DNA of 64,000 nucleotides from Centroberyx gerrardi. Its lineage: Eukaryota > Chordata > Actinopteri > Beryciformes > Berycidae. The stretch covers positions 5,871,179-5,935,178 of the forward strand of contig NC_136006.1 of NCBI RefSeq assembly GCF_048128805.1. The letters are read 5' to 3'. How positions within the stretch are numbered: position 1 is the first letter of the stretch; each line of letters begins with the position of its first letter. A program made the translations under genes and the position numbers. Shown here one piece after another: positions 48,501 through 58,042 of the stretch. The notes under the pieces were generated by a model that did not search any database, had not been told where the DNA came from, and saw only the letters and a list, made by a program, of their open reading frames with translations.

Positions 48501-51039
48501 AACCGAGAGATCGCCATCCTGCAGAGGAAGATCGACGAGGTGCCGAGTCGGGCCGAGCTCACCCAGTACCAGAAGAGATTCATCGAACTGTATGGCCAAG
48601 GTGGGCGCTCCTGCCTCAACACCTGGTCTAAATCAGGGTTGGGAACAAATAAAAGAAGGAAGAAGTCAATCTCCTATTAGAAATGAATGGCAATTGTATG
48701 TCTAAAAAAATGAATGGGTGTTATATATATTCACAAATTCTGAAAAAGCTGCTTATTGTGTATTTGTGTGTGTGTGTCCTTGTCTTGTGCCTCACAGTTT
48801 CTGCAACGCATAAAGAGACGAAGCAGTTCTTCACCCTGTACAACACGTTAGATGACAAGAAAGTGTATCTGGAGAAGGAGGCAAGTAATCACAGTGGTCA
48901 GATATCACCAGTATGGGAAATAAACACCAACTGAAAGCCATGAGTTTGAGTTCCAGTTTGAGTTTAAACATTTAGGTGGCTGGTAAAACAAAAACATGTT
49001 TCCTGCTCTAGATATCAATAAGGGGAAATCCACCCAAACTGACCATTAAGTTGCAAACTGAGACATTTTTTCTAACATTTTAGAAGTTTTGAGTCAAGAG
49101 CTTTGAAGCTGTAGGAAATTACAATCATACAGTGTCATCAAGTTGCATTTCTGATTGGAAGATTGTTTTAAGATCAGTCATGTTCCTGCAAATATACTAA
49201 TTCAATTACATTTTTTCATGATAGTATAATTTCAATAAAGGTTTGGAGAGACTATGTCCATAAAGTTTTCATTCTACCGGCTCTTACAGTGCAATTTATT
49301 GATGTCTTAGGATTGTGTTTTCCTTGAATATAAAATTGGAAATTTTAGAAAAAATATCTTCTTTTTCAGACTAACTACCCAAGTACCCTTTAAATAGACT
49401 TGGAAAAACATTATACTGAATCCAGAACAGTTCACTTGGACCAGTATTTAATTTGTGCTTTTGTCTCTGTAGGTGAATCTGCTGAATTCCATTCATGACA
49501 ACTTCCAACAGTGAGTATAAATCTACTTTTGTCTGTTAATATGTGATATGTAACATAAATGTATTTAGATATAGCAGTGTAACAAGTCTTTAAAAGCGTT
49601 GTATGTCAGCTGTATAATCTGCTGTGTTTCCCTGTTCTCTCTGTGTGTTTTATTTGTTTTATTTGTGGAAGTAAATAACCTCTGAACTCCTGAACTGTTT
49701 CCAGGGCGATGTCGTCTTCAGGAGCCAAAGAGCAGTTCCTGAGGCAGATGGAGCAGATAGTGGAGGGGATCAAACAGAGCCGCATCAAGGTTTGTTAGCA
49801 TCTTCTCTCACAACCAAAAGCTAATGCAGTTATTTTACTTTATTTTGTTTCAATATCAGCTGAAAACATTCCTGTAACGCCTGGTTCCTTCCTGTCTGCT
49901 CTCCCAGATGGAGAAGAAGAAGCAGGAGAACAAGATGAGGAGAGATCAGCTGAACGACGAATACCTGGAGCTGCTGGACAAACAGAGGCTCTACTTCAAA
50001 ACCGTCAAGGACTTTAAAGAGGTAAGAACACAGAGTTCACCTGCAGGGTTATGGATTCATTCAGCAATAAGCCACAAGTGGCCGGGCTTTAAACAGACTT
50101 TTAGAACAGCTAAGATGTGTGGTTAGGCATGACGACTTATACAAGTAGTGACACATTTATGAAATGGTGCTAAAACACTAAAAGTAAAAAACACACACAA
50201 CTGTTCAGTAAAACGTTTATTTTTAATCAGTAACAGTTAAAGACCCCATGAAACGGCATCTTTGCCTCCTTGATTTGATGTATTTCCTGTTGAAACAGGA
50301 TGTTGGGGCGGGACATAATACAGTGAGGGATCAATCAAAAGTCTAAACCAATGGAATATCTCCTGATGCAGCATGAGGTCACCGTTAAAGATACTCTGTT
50401 TTCCAGGAAGGAAAAGTAATGGGAGTTAATTTCATCGGGACTTTAAATAATATTTAATGGTATTCTCTCAACATTCCTGGGGCTGCACAAATAAAACAAG
50501 AAAGAGCTAAATTTTAATTATTTTATTTACTAGAAGTTCAGCGAATGAGAGAACAAAATATAAGAAAAACTGTTGATTCTGAGCCAGAGGTCTGACTCTC
50601 CCCACTGTTTTCTACCCAACAGCAGTTTACCTTCTGTACTAAATCTTATCCAACAGCAAAAATCCCTTCAGATGAGGGTTTTTGAGGAAAAAAATTGTAC
50701 CAGAAAGAGCTCTGTGGCTTAACACCCGTCTGTTTAGTAGTCTTTGATGTGAAAAAGTGTGCGAACCCCTGACAGACAACATCACCATTTAAAAAAAATT
50801 AAAAAATCATCATAGCATCACTTTAAAAGCTGCTTACCCATGTCGATCATGATGAGAATTTGTTGCTTGCTTGCGCGTAACACCCCACTCATGACTGACG
50901 ATGATGTGGAACGGTCGAGTCTTTTCCATCATGTGGTTTTATTCTGTTTATTCTGATTTTATTCTGTCTGTTCTGTCAACAGGAGTGTCGGAAGAATGAG
51001 ATGCTGCTGTCCAAGCTGAGAGCGAAGGGCGCCTCTTAG
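33928..51039 (+). CDS. ccdc93: Coiled-coil domain-containing protein 93, 23 coding exons
   Basis: Subunit of the CCC (COMMD-CCDC22-CCDC93) part of Commander, which recycles cargo from endosomes. Exons: 33928-34011, 35251-35364, 36202-36296, 37215-37326, 37961-38059, 38865-38921, 39165-39265, 40552-40588, 41280-41378, 41898-41948, 42180-42266, 42554-42670, 43614-43676, 44169-44242, 45236-45317, 46174-46248, 46805-46876, 48492-48600, 48798-48880, 49473-49510, 49705-49789, 49908-50021, 50983-51039. All phases agree and give 634 residues (human about 631). The N-terminal NN-CH part carries [20 protein letters not shown] and [18 protein letters not shown]-like blocks; the C-terminal half is coiled coil ([11 protein letters not shown] at the end). 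Exon 19 has a GC donor; exon 12 has a weak GTCGGC donor and a CAGCAG acceptor. The start ATG has a strong context. The N-terminal 28 residues come from exon 1 and are the least certain part. Confidence 0.96.
34540..35032. mobile_element. Dispersed repeat, ATATCGG family, copy 2
   Basis: Same family and orientation as 6495-6935: shares CCCTGACCACAGCTAC, TCCCATGATGGTCT, AGAGGCTTTTCCACCCTGAC and the ATCGGTATCGGC end followed by AACCC. It lies in ccdc93 intron 1. Confidence 0.75.
35035..35150. mobile_element. Dispersed repeat fragment (CACTTCAGCAGG type)
   Basis: Contains CAGCTGGTAGGGATTCAGTG and CTCAAGGACACTTCAGCAGG. Near-identical blocks occur at 43352-43465 and 45105-45190 in other ccdc93 introns, so this is an interspersed repeat. 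Confidence 0.6.
35365..35609 (+). mobile_element. Hammerhead-like hairpin retroelement with 15-bp target duplication
   Basis: The 15-mer GTACACACAGGCTTG is repeated perfectly at 35365-35379 and 35595-35609 around a 215-bp insert. Most of the insert is a near-perfect hairpin: arms 35389-35464 and 35473-35548, with about four mismatches in 76 and a loop of about 8 nt. The loop region reads AAGACCTACAGTGGTCGAAAC, matching stem II and the GAAAC core of a hammerhead ribozyme; the expected CTGATGA is degraded to CTGTAAGA. After the hairpin come ATTTGGAGTGCCTGG and a short tail. The first target copy is itself the splice donor of ccdc93 exon 2. Confidence 0.7.
38455..38680. mobile_element. Dispersed repeat, 62.8-kb family, partial copy
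   Basis: Shares GTTCACACCAAGCATG, GGTTTATTCAAACTCTGGAG and the AGACTGGAATCAGAT block with 62805-63625, so it is a shortened copy of the same family within ccdc93 intron 6... between exons ending 38059 and starting 38865. Confidence 0.65.
39281..39374. repeat. (CT)n microsatellite after ccdc93 exon 7
   Basis: About 93 bp of uninterrupted CT starting 16 nt after the exon 7 donor at 39266. In the transcript it is a long CU tract, a typical PTB-binding sequence. Confidence 0.96.
39375..39870. repeat. CT-rich minisatellite in ccdc93 intron 7
   Basis: Imperfect longer units with TACCAAAAGTCAGTCTCT, TACCTCTCTTTCCCTTTCTC and TGTATATCTCTCTCTAGC recur three times or so between 39375 and 39820, embedded in CT repeats. 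Open frames on both strands here are repeat artefacts. Confidence 0.85.
40125..40142 (+). other. ccdc93: Candidate 18-nt microexon of ccdc93
   Basis: Bases 40125-40142 are preceded by a long pyrimidine-rich stretch ending TGTAATAG and followed by a consensus donor GTAAGT. Exon 7 ends in a split codon (AG) and exon 8 begins with G; inserting these 18 nt keeps the frame and adds MSDYLL to the protein between two arginines. It lies 859 nt after exon 7. Without it the exon 7-8 join gives the RRYGF sequence known from human. Use is a prediction. Confidence 0.5.
43350..43470. mobile_element. Dispersed repeat fragment (CACTTCAGCAGG type)
   Basis: Contains GCTGGTAGGGATGCAGTG and CTCATGGACACTTCAGCAGG plus a GGGCTTGAACC word, matching 35035-35150 and 45105-45190. 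Confidence 0.6.
44815..44965. mobile_element. Dispersed repeat fragment, TTATTGCCCCTTTA end
   Basis: Shares TTATTGCCCCTTTA with its 'CTTACTTATTGCC' lead and an ATGGCCATTTTGT... block with 45995-46155 in another ccdc93 intron. It is probably a non-autonomous DNA transposon remnant. Confidence 0.5.
45535..45735. mobile_element. Dispersed repeat, 62.8-kb family, inverted partial copy
   Basis: Contains GATCACACCTACAGTTTGTTT, a GGAAAAGTTT word and AACCAGGGCTTGTAAACAAA with AGTCACATGACT, the complement of the right end of the element at 62805-63625. Confidence 0.65.
45995..46155. mobile_element. Dispersed repeat fragment, TTATTGCCCCTTTA end
   Basis: Second copy of the fragment at 44815-44965, ending CTTACTTATTGCCCCTTTA just before ccdc93 exon 16 (starts 46174). 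Confidence 0.5.
47078..47445. mobile_element. Dispersed repeat, ATATCGG family, copy 3 (inverted)
   Basis: Inverted relative to copies 1 and 2: begins CAGGTTCGACCGATGG and holds GTCAGGGTGGAAAAGCCTCT, AGACCATCATGGGACACTAA and a GTTAGCAGCTCTTTAAG block. It lies in ccdc93 intron 17. Confidence 0.75.
47690..47825 (-). mobile_element. SINE-like element, partial
   Basis: Read on minus it has a tRNA-like block (AGCTGAGTGGGTAAAACAAG, then GGGGTTCGTTTCCCAC resembling a B box) followed by a 'AAGGCTCTTTTAATAAAGCGCC' tail. It matches the copy at 48312-48452. Confidence 0.6.
48312..48452 (-). mobile_element. tRNA-derived SINE
   Basis: On minus it begins with an A-box-like CAGCTCAGCTGGTAGAACA and a B-box-like GGGGTTTGTTTCCCACC, then the common teleost SINE tail CTGTAAGGCGCTTTGGATAAA. 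It lies 40 nt upstream of ccdc93 exon 18 (starts 48492), in antisense to the gene. Confidence 0.7.
48881..49472 (+). other. ccdc93: GC-AG intron of ccdc93 (intron 19)
   Basis: Exon 19 must end at ...GAGAAGGAG (48880), because the next exon resumes VNLLNSIH in frame. The intron starts GCAAGT, the best non-canonical donor, and ends CTGTAG. No GT donor nearby preserves the protein. Confidence 0.85.
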
Positions 51040-52395
51040 CCCCGACCCCGCCGGCTGGTAAATAGTCTGAACTTTGACACACACCCTTTTCAACACTTGG
51101 AACATGTATTCTGTGAGCTCAGTTTAACAGAGATCCATTCCCCATGTATGGAGCTTTTTTTTTTTTTTTTTTTGACATTCCACACTCAGCTTCGTCATAC
51201 TTTATGGTTGGTACAGCTGTAAACAGACAATTTCTGCCATTTATGACTCTGATATCAAACCCTGTGAGAATGTACTGGACTTTAGATTTACTAACGTGCC
51301 GTTCACATGTGCCACATCCAGTTGAGAGAAGATCACAAATGTACTTGCTTGGGAAAAGGTATTCCTTTACTGATATTTAATGTGTGCAATTATTACTTTA
51401 ACAAGCTGTGTACTGTGATGTTCAACTTTGCACGGCCTTGACAAATACTAATATTTAGCGAAGTACAGGGTTCCTATACAGAATACATACAAAAACTGGA
51501 AATGTACAAAAAGACTGGAAAAGTCCAAGGAAACTGTTAAGTGTTTCATATATTTTGGTATTTGTTGCTGTGAAGAATAATCTTCAGCCATGGTGTGATT
51601 ATGACACTATCTGCATAAATTACCGACCAAAATCTTCACATCTAGTCGGCAAATTAAGTTCTTGAAAAAGTATTGAATTGCAAAATTGAAAATGTTTAGG
51701 AACCCTGTAACTATCCTCTGAATCATGAAATTATGTCTGATGATATTATCTGTCAGCGTTTGCACACTTTGTACAGATGTCAAATACCACTTTAATTCCA
51801 CCTGTACTCGCATTTTACCATCTTTAAAGCTGCACTAGGCAACATTTTTATATAAAAATACACCCATCTTATCAGCCTAAGTCACAAAATGGGGCTGCAA
51901 CAGAGAAGAGAGTCTCATCCCCACTAATTGAGACCCTTTAGATTCGCCCTATTTGCCAAATTCTGGTGTCAGTTTGGACTCTTCTGCCCACAGAAAGTGA
52001 CGAATCAAAACTTGAAACCAAACTGTCTCCTAAACAGCAGTGAGCGAGTTAGATCTTCTCCTCTCTCGTCTCTTTGGTTTCCTTTGGTATAAAGCATCAC
52101 AGACCGGCCGGTTGGTAAACATGAGCGAGCTGTGTGATGTTTACTGACCTCACCGCACAGGATTTCTGGGTATTGAAGTCCTTAAATTTTACGTCACACT
52201 GCCATTTGTAGTGTGAAGTTGCCTGTTGCAGCTTTAAATGTAGCACTTAATATTTACATTTCTTTGCCAATGACACTGCTTTCATGTACCGCAGAAGTTA
52301 AGCCCACGTGTCTTACATTTATTTGCCTTTGTCACCATCTTGACATCCAACGACCATGTAGGTATTTAATGAATAAAAGAATCTTTATATGAACA
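51040..52395 (+). other. ccdc93: ccdc93 3' UTR
   Basis: Follows the stop codon at 51037-51039. A consensus AATAAA at 52372-52377 is the likely polyadenylation signal, giving a 3' UTR of about 1.35 kb. The UTR contains a complete foldback transposon at 51823-52238 and a T run near 51151. Confidence 0.6.
51823..52238. mobile_element. Foldback MITE inside ccdc93 3' UTR
   Basis: The left end reads TTTAAAGCTGCACTAGGCAAC and the right end GTTGCCTGTTGCAGCTTTAAA, so the ends are inverted repeats of about 21 bp with one or two mismatches. There is no coding capacity. It resembles common teleost short inverted-repeat elements. Confidence 0.8.
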
Positions 52396-52659
52396 CGAGT
52401 TAAATGCCTTTGATTCGACTCGTGTCAGATATGATGCGTACTGTCAGACACTGTGTGCTGATTAAAGACAGCGTGCTGACAGACGTCACCGAGGCGTTTG
52501 TCAGAAGTCACATGATGGATCTGTGAAGGAAACATCCTGTCTATCACCAACGCACTTCAGATCTCCTGTCAGACACACGGGCCAAAAAAACTTCTGGGTT
52601 TTCAGCCCAACAGGAGCTGAAAAACAAAACTAACAAACTAGGACGACCTCCAGTCAGTG

Positions 52660-52765
52660 CTAATAATAATAATAATATTAATAATAATAATAATGATAAT
52701 AATAATGAGATTTATTTATATAGCACTCTTAAACTAAAATTAAGTTACAAGGTGCTTTACAACAA
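52660..52765 (-). mobile_element. LINE (L2-type) 3' end with ATA repeat
   Basis: On minus it reads TTGTAAAGCACCTTGTAAC, then GAGTGCTATATAAATAAATC and an ATT trinucleotide run (52662-52706 on plus), the usual 3' end of teleost L2/Rex LINEs. Confidence 0.65.
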
Positions 52766-52885
52766 GACAACAACCACCAATATAAACAAAAAGCAGTTAT
52801 ATTTTCAGAAAAGCATTACTTCATGTTTTTATTCCTTAAAAGGTCATATCTTCATTAGTTTGATACTACTTATCTACTTACCTCC

Positions 52886-53465
52886 ACATGACTTGGACTT
52901 GAGTCAGACTCAAGTCCAAGAAGAGAAGACTTGAGACTTGACTTGATGCATGAAGAAAAGACTTGACACTTGACTTGACTTGGGTTCTGGTGACTTGGGA
53001 CTCGACTCTGACTTGTACTTTGACGACTTGAAAAGGTTTCTAAAGTCTTGACTTGAGATCTTGTGTTTGTGTAAATGACTCAGATTGAAAGTGATGAGAT
53101 TTGTTCCAGCAGACGACTGAATTTAAATTCTGTTTTCTGAATTTGTATGGAATGATTGAATTTATTGAAGTTGAAACTGATTATAGAAATCAAACTCATG
53201 ATGCTCTTACCAAGTTTTTATCCTATTAAAACCATATTGCATTGAAAAGTCCTAGATATTTAGTTTTCTTTAAGATATTAAATTGATACTGGACTCTTGA
53301 TTTGTTCTGACTTGACTTGCTGTTCTACATTTAGACTTGAGACTTGGCATTTATGACATGGACTTGACTTGATAATCTACATTTAGACTTGGGACTTGAC
53401 TTGAGACTTGTGCCTCAAGACTTGAGACTGACTTGGGACTTGACCTCATAAAGATTTCAGGTTAG
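52886..53465. repeat. Degenerate GACTTG minisatellite
   Basis: GACTTGA/GACTTGG words recur dozens of times in two blocks (52886-53060 and 53300-53450) with unrelated DNA between. It has no coding role. Confidence 0.8.
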
Positions 53466-54023
53466 AAAACGGTAGGAATCTATTCAGCAAATAAAATTGA
53501 AGTTGAAGTTACCCTCCACTACATCTCTTAGCACATATTTGAGTGTGTGTTTATGTGTGTGTATTATGAGTGTGTGTTCCAGCTCTTATGCATCAGCATC
53601 AGAATTTGTTTCTTTTCATCCTATCAGCTCTCCCCGCTCTCCAATCTCAGTGATTGTGATACTGAACAGACAGTTTGCATGTCTCTCCCCCGTCAGAGGA
53701 TTGATTGGGTGACACGGTTAAAACACTCTCATACGCAGGCTATACCCAAACAACAAAGCCACTACGTTTATCTGACTGTACTTTTCTCTCAAACATTTCT
53801 CTCAAAATAATACCTGGATCAGTTAAAACGGGTTAAGTTGCGTGAGTGAGGGTGAAATAAACTGTTTTCTGAAGGAAGCACCAGGCTCCTAAACACAGAA
53901 TCGGGTGTATTAAGGCCATTACTGATACTTCATTGATAACACTCGTGTGCTTGTCTACACTCGTGTATCTTAATGTGTCACTGCGTCTGTCAGGGCTTCA
54001 GAGTAGAAAGAGGCGAGCAGGAG

Positions 54024-54030
54024 ATAAAAG
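54024..54030 (+). promoter_or_regulatory. TATA-like box upstream of fgf
   Basis: ATAAAAG in the context GGAGATAAAAGGAGG lies about 240 bp before the fgf start codon. If it is used, the 5' UTR would be about 220 nt. No other core element is clear. Confidence 0.3.
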
Positions 54031-54205
54031 GAGGAAGTGGGTATAGAGGGGATGAAGGGAGAAGGCGGACTGAGGCTGTGGAGCAACAGTGTTTTCTGTC
54101 AGCGGAGGACATCGTGTTCAGCCAGTGGAAGAAAAGGCCAGACCAGGACCGAGTGTGGATGTAGACGGACCGGACGGAGACACTCTGGACCCTCCAACAG
54201 CGGAT

Positions 54206-54259
54206 ATGACCGGTTGTAGGTGCCGGTGGTTTGGTTTCAGGCGGGTTTCAGGCGTCTGA
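54206..54259 (+). CDS. Upstream ORF of fgf (17 codons)
   Basis: ATG at 54206 opens 17 codons and stops with TGA at 54257-54259, 13 nt before the fgf ATG at 54273. A second, overlapping upstream frame starts at ATG 54052 and ends at 54219. If transcription starts upstream they would limit fgf translation, a usual feature of growth-factor mRNAs. Confidence 0.35.
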   Translation: MTGCRCRWFGFRRVSGV

Positions 54260-54272
54260 TTTTGTTTCCTCG

Positions 54273-55494
54273 ATGGAAGCTTCCACGCTGTTTCCCGGCT
54301 TGCTGCTGCTGCTGCTTCTGGTTACAAGTGTGTGTGAGCGCCCGGTGGCTGCAGAGAGACTGGAGCCTGCGGCGGCGGCGGCGCCGGAGGACCACGGCAG
54401 TCGCCTTCGCGGCCTCTGGAAGCTGCACATGAGGGACTCTGCATCGAAAGGAAAAGGTGAGAGAACAGAACAGCCAGGGGGGGAATTCATTTTTTCTTTT
54501 TGCTTTGCTCCAAGAATGCAAAACATCACTTCAAAAAGAGATGACTTGTGATGTTCGCTTGATTTTCCTGAAGGGTTTTGTAGCTTCTAAGATCACTAAC
54601 ATCTGCAGTTGCATCACATATGGCGCTCTTATGTGGTAGAAAACTGTCTTGATCTGCATTTCTGTGAGGTCAGGTTGTGTTGCATAAGCTATTATTAAAC
54701 ACTAGTCCTATTCTGTCACCTTGAGAGATAGAAACCCAGAGTAAATCTCCTAAACAGAGAACAACATGACTGTACTTCTGATGATAAAACACTCGCAGTT
54801 GACTGGAGTTCAGCTAGTGCTGTTTGTGCTTGGAAAGATAGTGCAGTGAGTGTAATGTCCTGTAACCCACATGTTAAAGAGGAAGGGAAAGTCATGTCAC
54901 CCTCTGGTGCTTGCACTCAAAACTCACTGAGAAAAGACTGAACTTCTCCATAGGGAACACTGTGTAGATTAGGCTATATTGCAGAGTATTTCCATTTCAT
55001 GTAAAAAACAAAACAAAACACAATGTTCCTTTTATTAATTGGAATTACTAACGAGCTGCAAAAGTCAAAACTGTAGTTAACCTGTTTTTGTGTTTAGTTA
55101 AAATGTGTTTTATAGCAAAATGTGTTTTAAAGGCTCTCGTTTATAACCTTATCAATTCAGGAAATTACTGTTCATGTAAAGTTCATGCCATTAATTGTTC
55201 ATGACATTTTTGTGTATTGTCAGTGGGGGGATGGGGATTTTCTCGCGTCTATTAGGGTAACTAGCTGTCAGCGTGGCTCTACCCCAAACAACCAATCGTC
55301 TCTCTGTCCGCTACAGGTTTTCCTCCTCATCCAATCAGAGGAGTGGTCAAACAGCAGCTGCTTTACTGCCGTGTTGGGATTGGCTACCATCTACAGATTC
55401 TACCCAGTGGCTCCGTGGGAGGCGTCCACAAACCCACCGAGAACTGTGAGTTCAGTGGATACACACTAATGATTTAAACACAGCATATTAAAGT

Positions 55495-55553
<59 letters not shown>

Positions 55554-56937
55554 TCTGCCAATCTGTCTCACCATTAACCTGGGGCAGATTGGAGTTTTAG
55601 TTACATAAACATTACTAGGAGACAGAGAAATGTTGCAGAAATAATCTCATTGGTTGAGTTAAACCTCAGTGGGCGGAGCCAAAAACAAAAAGGTTTTCTG
55701 GCTAAGTAACGTTAGACTGAAGTCCAGTGAAAAAGACAAGAGGTAAGACAGGAGGAGGTTAATATTATGAAGCCTAGCGCTCTGCTGCTGACTGAAAAAT
55801 ACAATCTTGCCAAACTAAGTTATCTAGGTTAGCTAGTTAGCTAGCTGACCTTCAAGTTCAAACTAGCCATACTAGCCTATAGCTGTCTAGGTAAGCTAGT
55901 TAGCTAGCTGCTGAGTTTCAACTTCATGAATGCCGTGGTCATGAATGAATGAATGAGTTCTTTCTTTGCCATTCAATTTGCCAACAAGCCAACTTGCACT
56001 CCGAAAAACTGTGGTTCTTTGGCTCCGCCCACTGAGGTTTAACTCAATGAGATCATTTCTGCCTCTAAAAGTGTTTGTGTAACTAAAACTCCGATCTGCT
56101 CAGCTGGGGTTCCCAGCTCTTCTATGCATCATATTTTCTACAATGCCAAACTTGCTCCGTCTCCTGCAGGCTGGCTGAAGGTGTTCGCCATGAAACACGG
56201 AGTGGTGGGAATCAGAGGAGTGAAGAGCGGCCTGTACCTCTGTATGAGAGGGGAGGGAATCGCATATGGAGCGGTACGTAGTAACACAGCATGGTTTAAA
56301 TGTGTGATGTGTGAGAAAATATGTGCGTTTTTATTAAACCTGGATCAAATAGTGTTGGAAGATGGACGGTAGACCTCTGCTATACTACATACTACCATCA
56401 GTACAAGATATGGAGTACAAGATAGGCGGCTTTTATGTTAACAGGACAGTTGAGATAGTGCCAAAAGTATGCTAAAATTACTTTTGAATACCAGTCTGTG
56501 ATTTCCTTAACTTTCTTGTACTCCTTGAATTATCCTATGTGGCAAAACCCCACCCACCTGGTAGTCGAAGGAGGTTAAAACAAACACAAAGACATAACCC
56601 TAACTGACCCTATATTACATGTGTAGATGTGTGTGTGTGTGTGTGTCCAAATGACTATATTCCATTATAACTGAGTAAATAATGCCATACTAGCTTTCTT
56701 GAGTATTACCGAACAACACCGTTTAATCGTCCCGTTTCCCGTCCCCCCTATTAGAAGCAGTTTTCTGACGACTGCCTGTTTAAGGAGAACCTGGAGGAGA
56801 ACCACTACACCACCTACTCCTCTCTGTCTCACCCAAGCATCTACCTGGCTCTGTCCCACAAGGGAGAGGTGAAGAGGGGCGCCAACGTGGGGCGCCACCA
56901 GGCCTGCACCCACTTCCTGCCTCGGAGGACGGCGTGA
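54273..56937 (+). CDS. Secreted fibroblast growth factor, FGF4/5/6-like, 4 exons
   Basis: Secreted ligand of FGF receptors with heparan sulfate as cofactor. Exons: 54273-54456, 55317-55445, 56170-56273, 56755-56937; phases agree and give 199 residues (FGF4 and FGF6 are about 206-208). Residues 1-27 form a signal peptide with a seven-Leu core. The beta-trefoil core begins near residue 74: LYCRVGIGYHLQILPSG, GVVGIRGVKSGLYLCM, FSDDCLFKENLEENHYTTY and THFLPRR at the C terminus. Conserved cysteines are Cys79 and Cys146. The third exon is 104 nt, the standard length of the FGF middle exon. LYCRVGIG.HLQI and the short spacing before THFLPR favour the FGF4/5/6 group, while parts of exon 4 recall FGF1 and FGF9, so orthology is open. 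Odd: an extra intron (54457-55316) splits what is a single first exon in FGF4 and FGF6. The ATG at 54273 follows an in-frame region without a better start. Confidence 0.88.
55495..55550. repeat. (GT)n microsatellite in fgf intron 2
   Basis: About 55 bp of uninterrupted GT, 50 nt after the exon 2 donor. Confidence 0.95.
55584..56099. mobile_element. Foldback element in fgf intron 2
   Basis: The left end GCAGATTGGAGTTTTAGTTAC pairs with the right end GTAACTAAAACTCCGATCTGC. The inner arms also pair: GTTAAACCTCAGTGGGCGGAG on the left with CTCCGCCCACTGAGGTTTAAC on the right. The middle carries GTTAGCTAGC words. A second copy lies at 59247-59763. Non-autonomous DNA transposon. Confidence 0.88.
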
Positions 56938-57972
56938 TCAGTCTCCGCCGACTGGGGGAATCACCGCCTGAGACTTTGAGGTTGACTTTTTAAACTCTTT
57001 CAGCGCTTGAACCCAAACTAGGAATACGGTTTCTCCTCAAGCTACTTTGGGTCCAGAATCACAGTTTAAGAGAAACGTGGAAACTACTTGAGAAACTTCA
57101 CTGCAACATTCAAATGATCAAACAAGATACTGCATTATTGTGAGAGACGATATCAAAGGGATTTTTTTATTTATCAAAGGACAGTTCACTGAGCTAAAAA
57201 TGCTCTTTTTCAACACTGTGCTACCTCACACTCATACAGCTGCAACCATTCACTCCTGGGAGCGTCACTTTCCCTCCCAGCGAGTCCAGGATTCAAACCG
57301 ACAACCTTCCAGTCACAAACCCTCTTCTCACTGTGTAGGAAGCAGTTAATCTGTCACCGGAGAAAACAGGTTTGCAGATATATCAGTCCAAGATTCGTAC
57401 TGACTTTACACAAACTTCTCAGAACTCTTCTTCTTGAAGGATTTTCCGATGAGCAGCAGCTGGCTGATGTGACTATAAATTGTTCAAATTACAAAGTACA
57501 GTATTGTTGTTCTGATAATCCCAAAATTGCACATGCACAGCAAATTTTCCAGTGTTGATTTTTCAGTGACAAATATTTTGAGTTGATTGCAGAGTTGTTT
57601 TTCCACTCCTAGAGCTGATATGGCACTGGGGCGACTGCTCAAAATTATCTTAAGTGTTAATTTAACCTTGATGGGTAGAAACACTGGCACAGTGTTGAGT
57701 TTTACACTCTGAGTTAAATTAACACGGACGGTTTTGCTGTGTAGAAACATGAAAAACATTTGTTTCTTCCTTATGTTATTCTTAGCATTTATTTTCTTTT
57801 TTGTCATATCTGCAATATAAACAGAGATGTGATGTTCCTTGTGCTTGTACATCACATTACATGACTAGATGAGCCTGAGCATGTTTTTACGTTAAATGTC
57901 ACACTGCTGACATCTAGTGTACAGACATGAAAGGCATAATGTACAGGTATGTCTCCCACATATCACTTTACC

Positions 57973-58042
<70 letters not shown>

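Noticed and set aside
54231-54272. Upstream extension of the fgf frame starting at TTG
   Set aside because: There is no ATG; the extension lacks signal-peptide character, while the ATG at 54273 leads straight into a good signal peptide.
55317-55469. Frame VFLLIQSEEW... through fgf exon 2
   Set aside because: Wrong frame; the FGF frame (FPPHPIRG, LYCRVGIG) is the one that joins in phase to exons 1 and 3.
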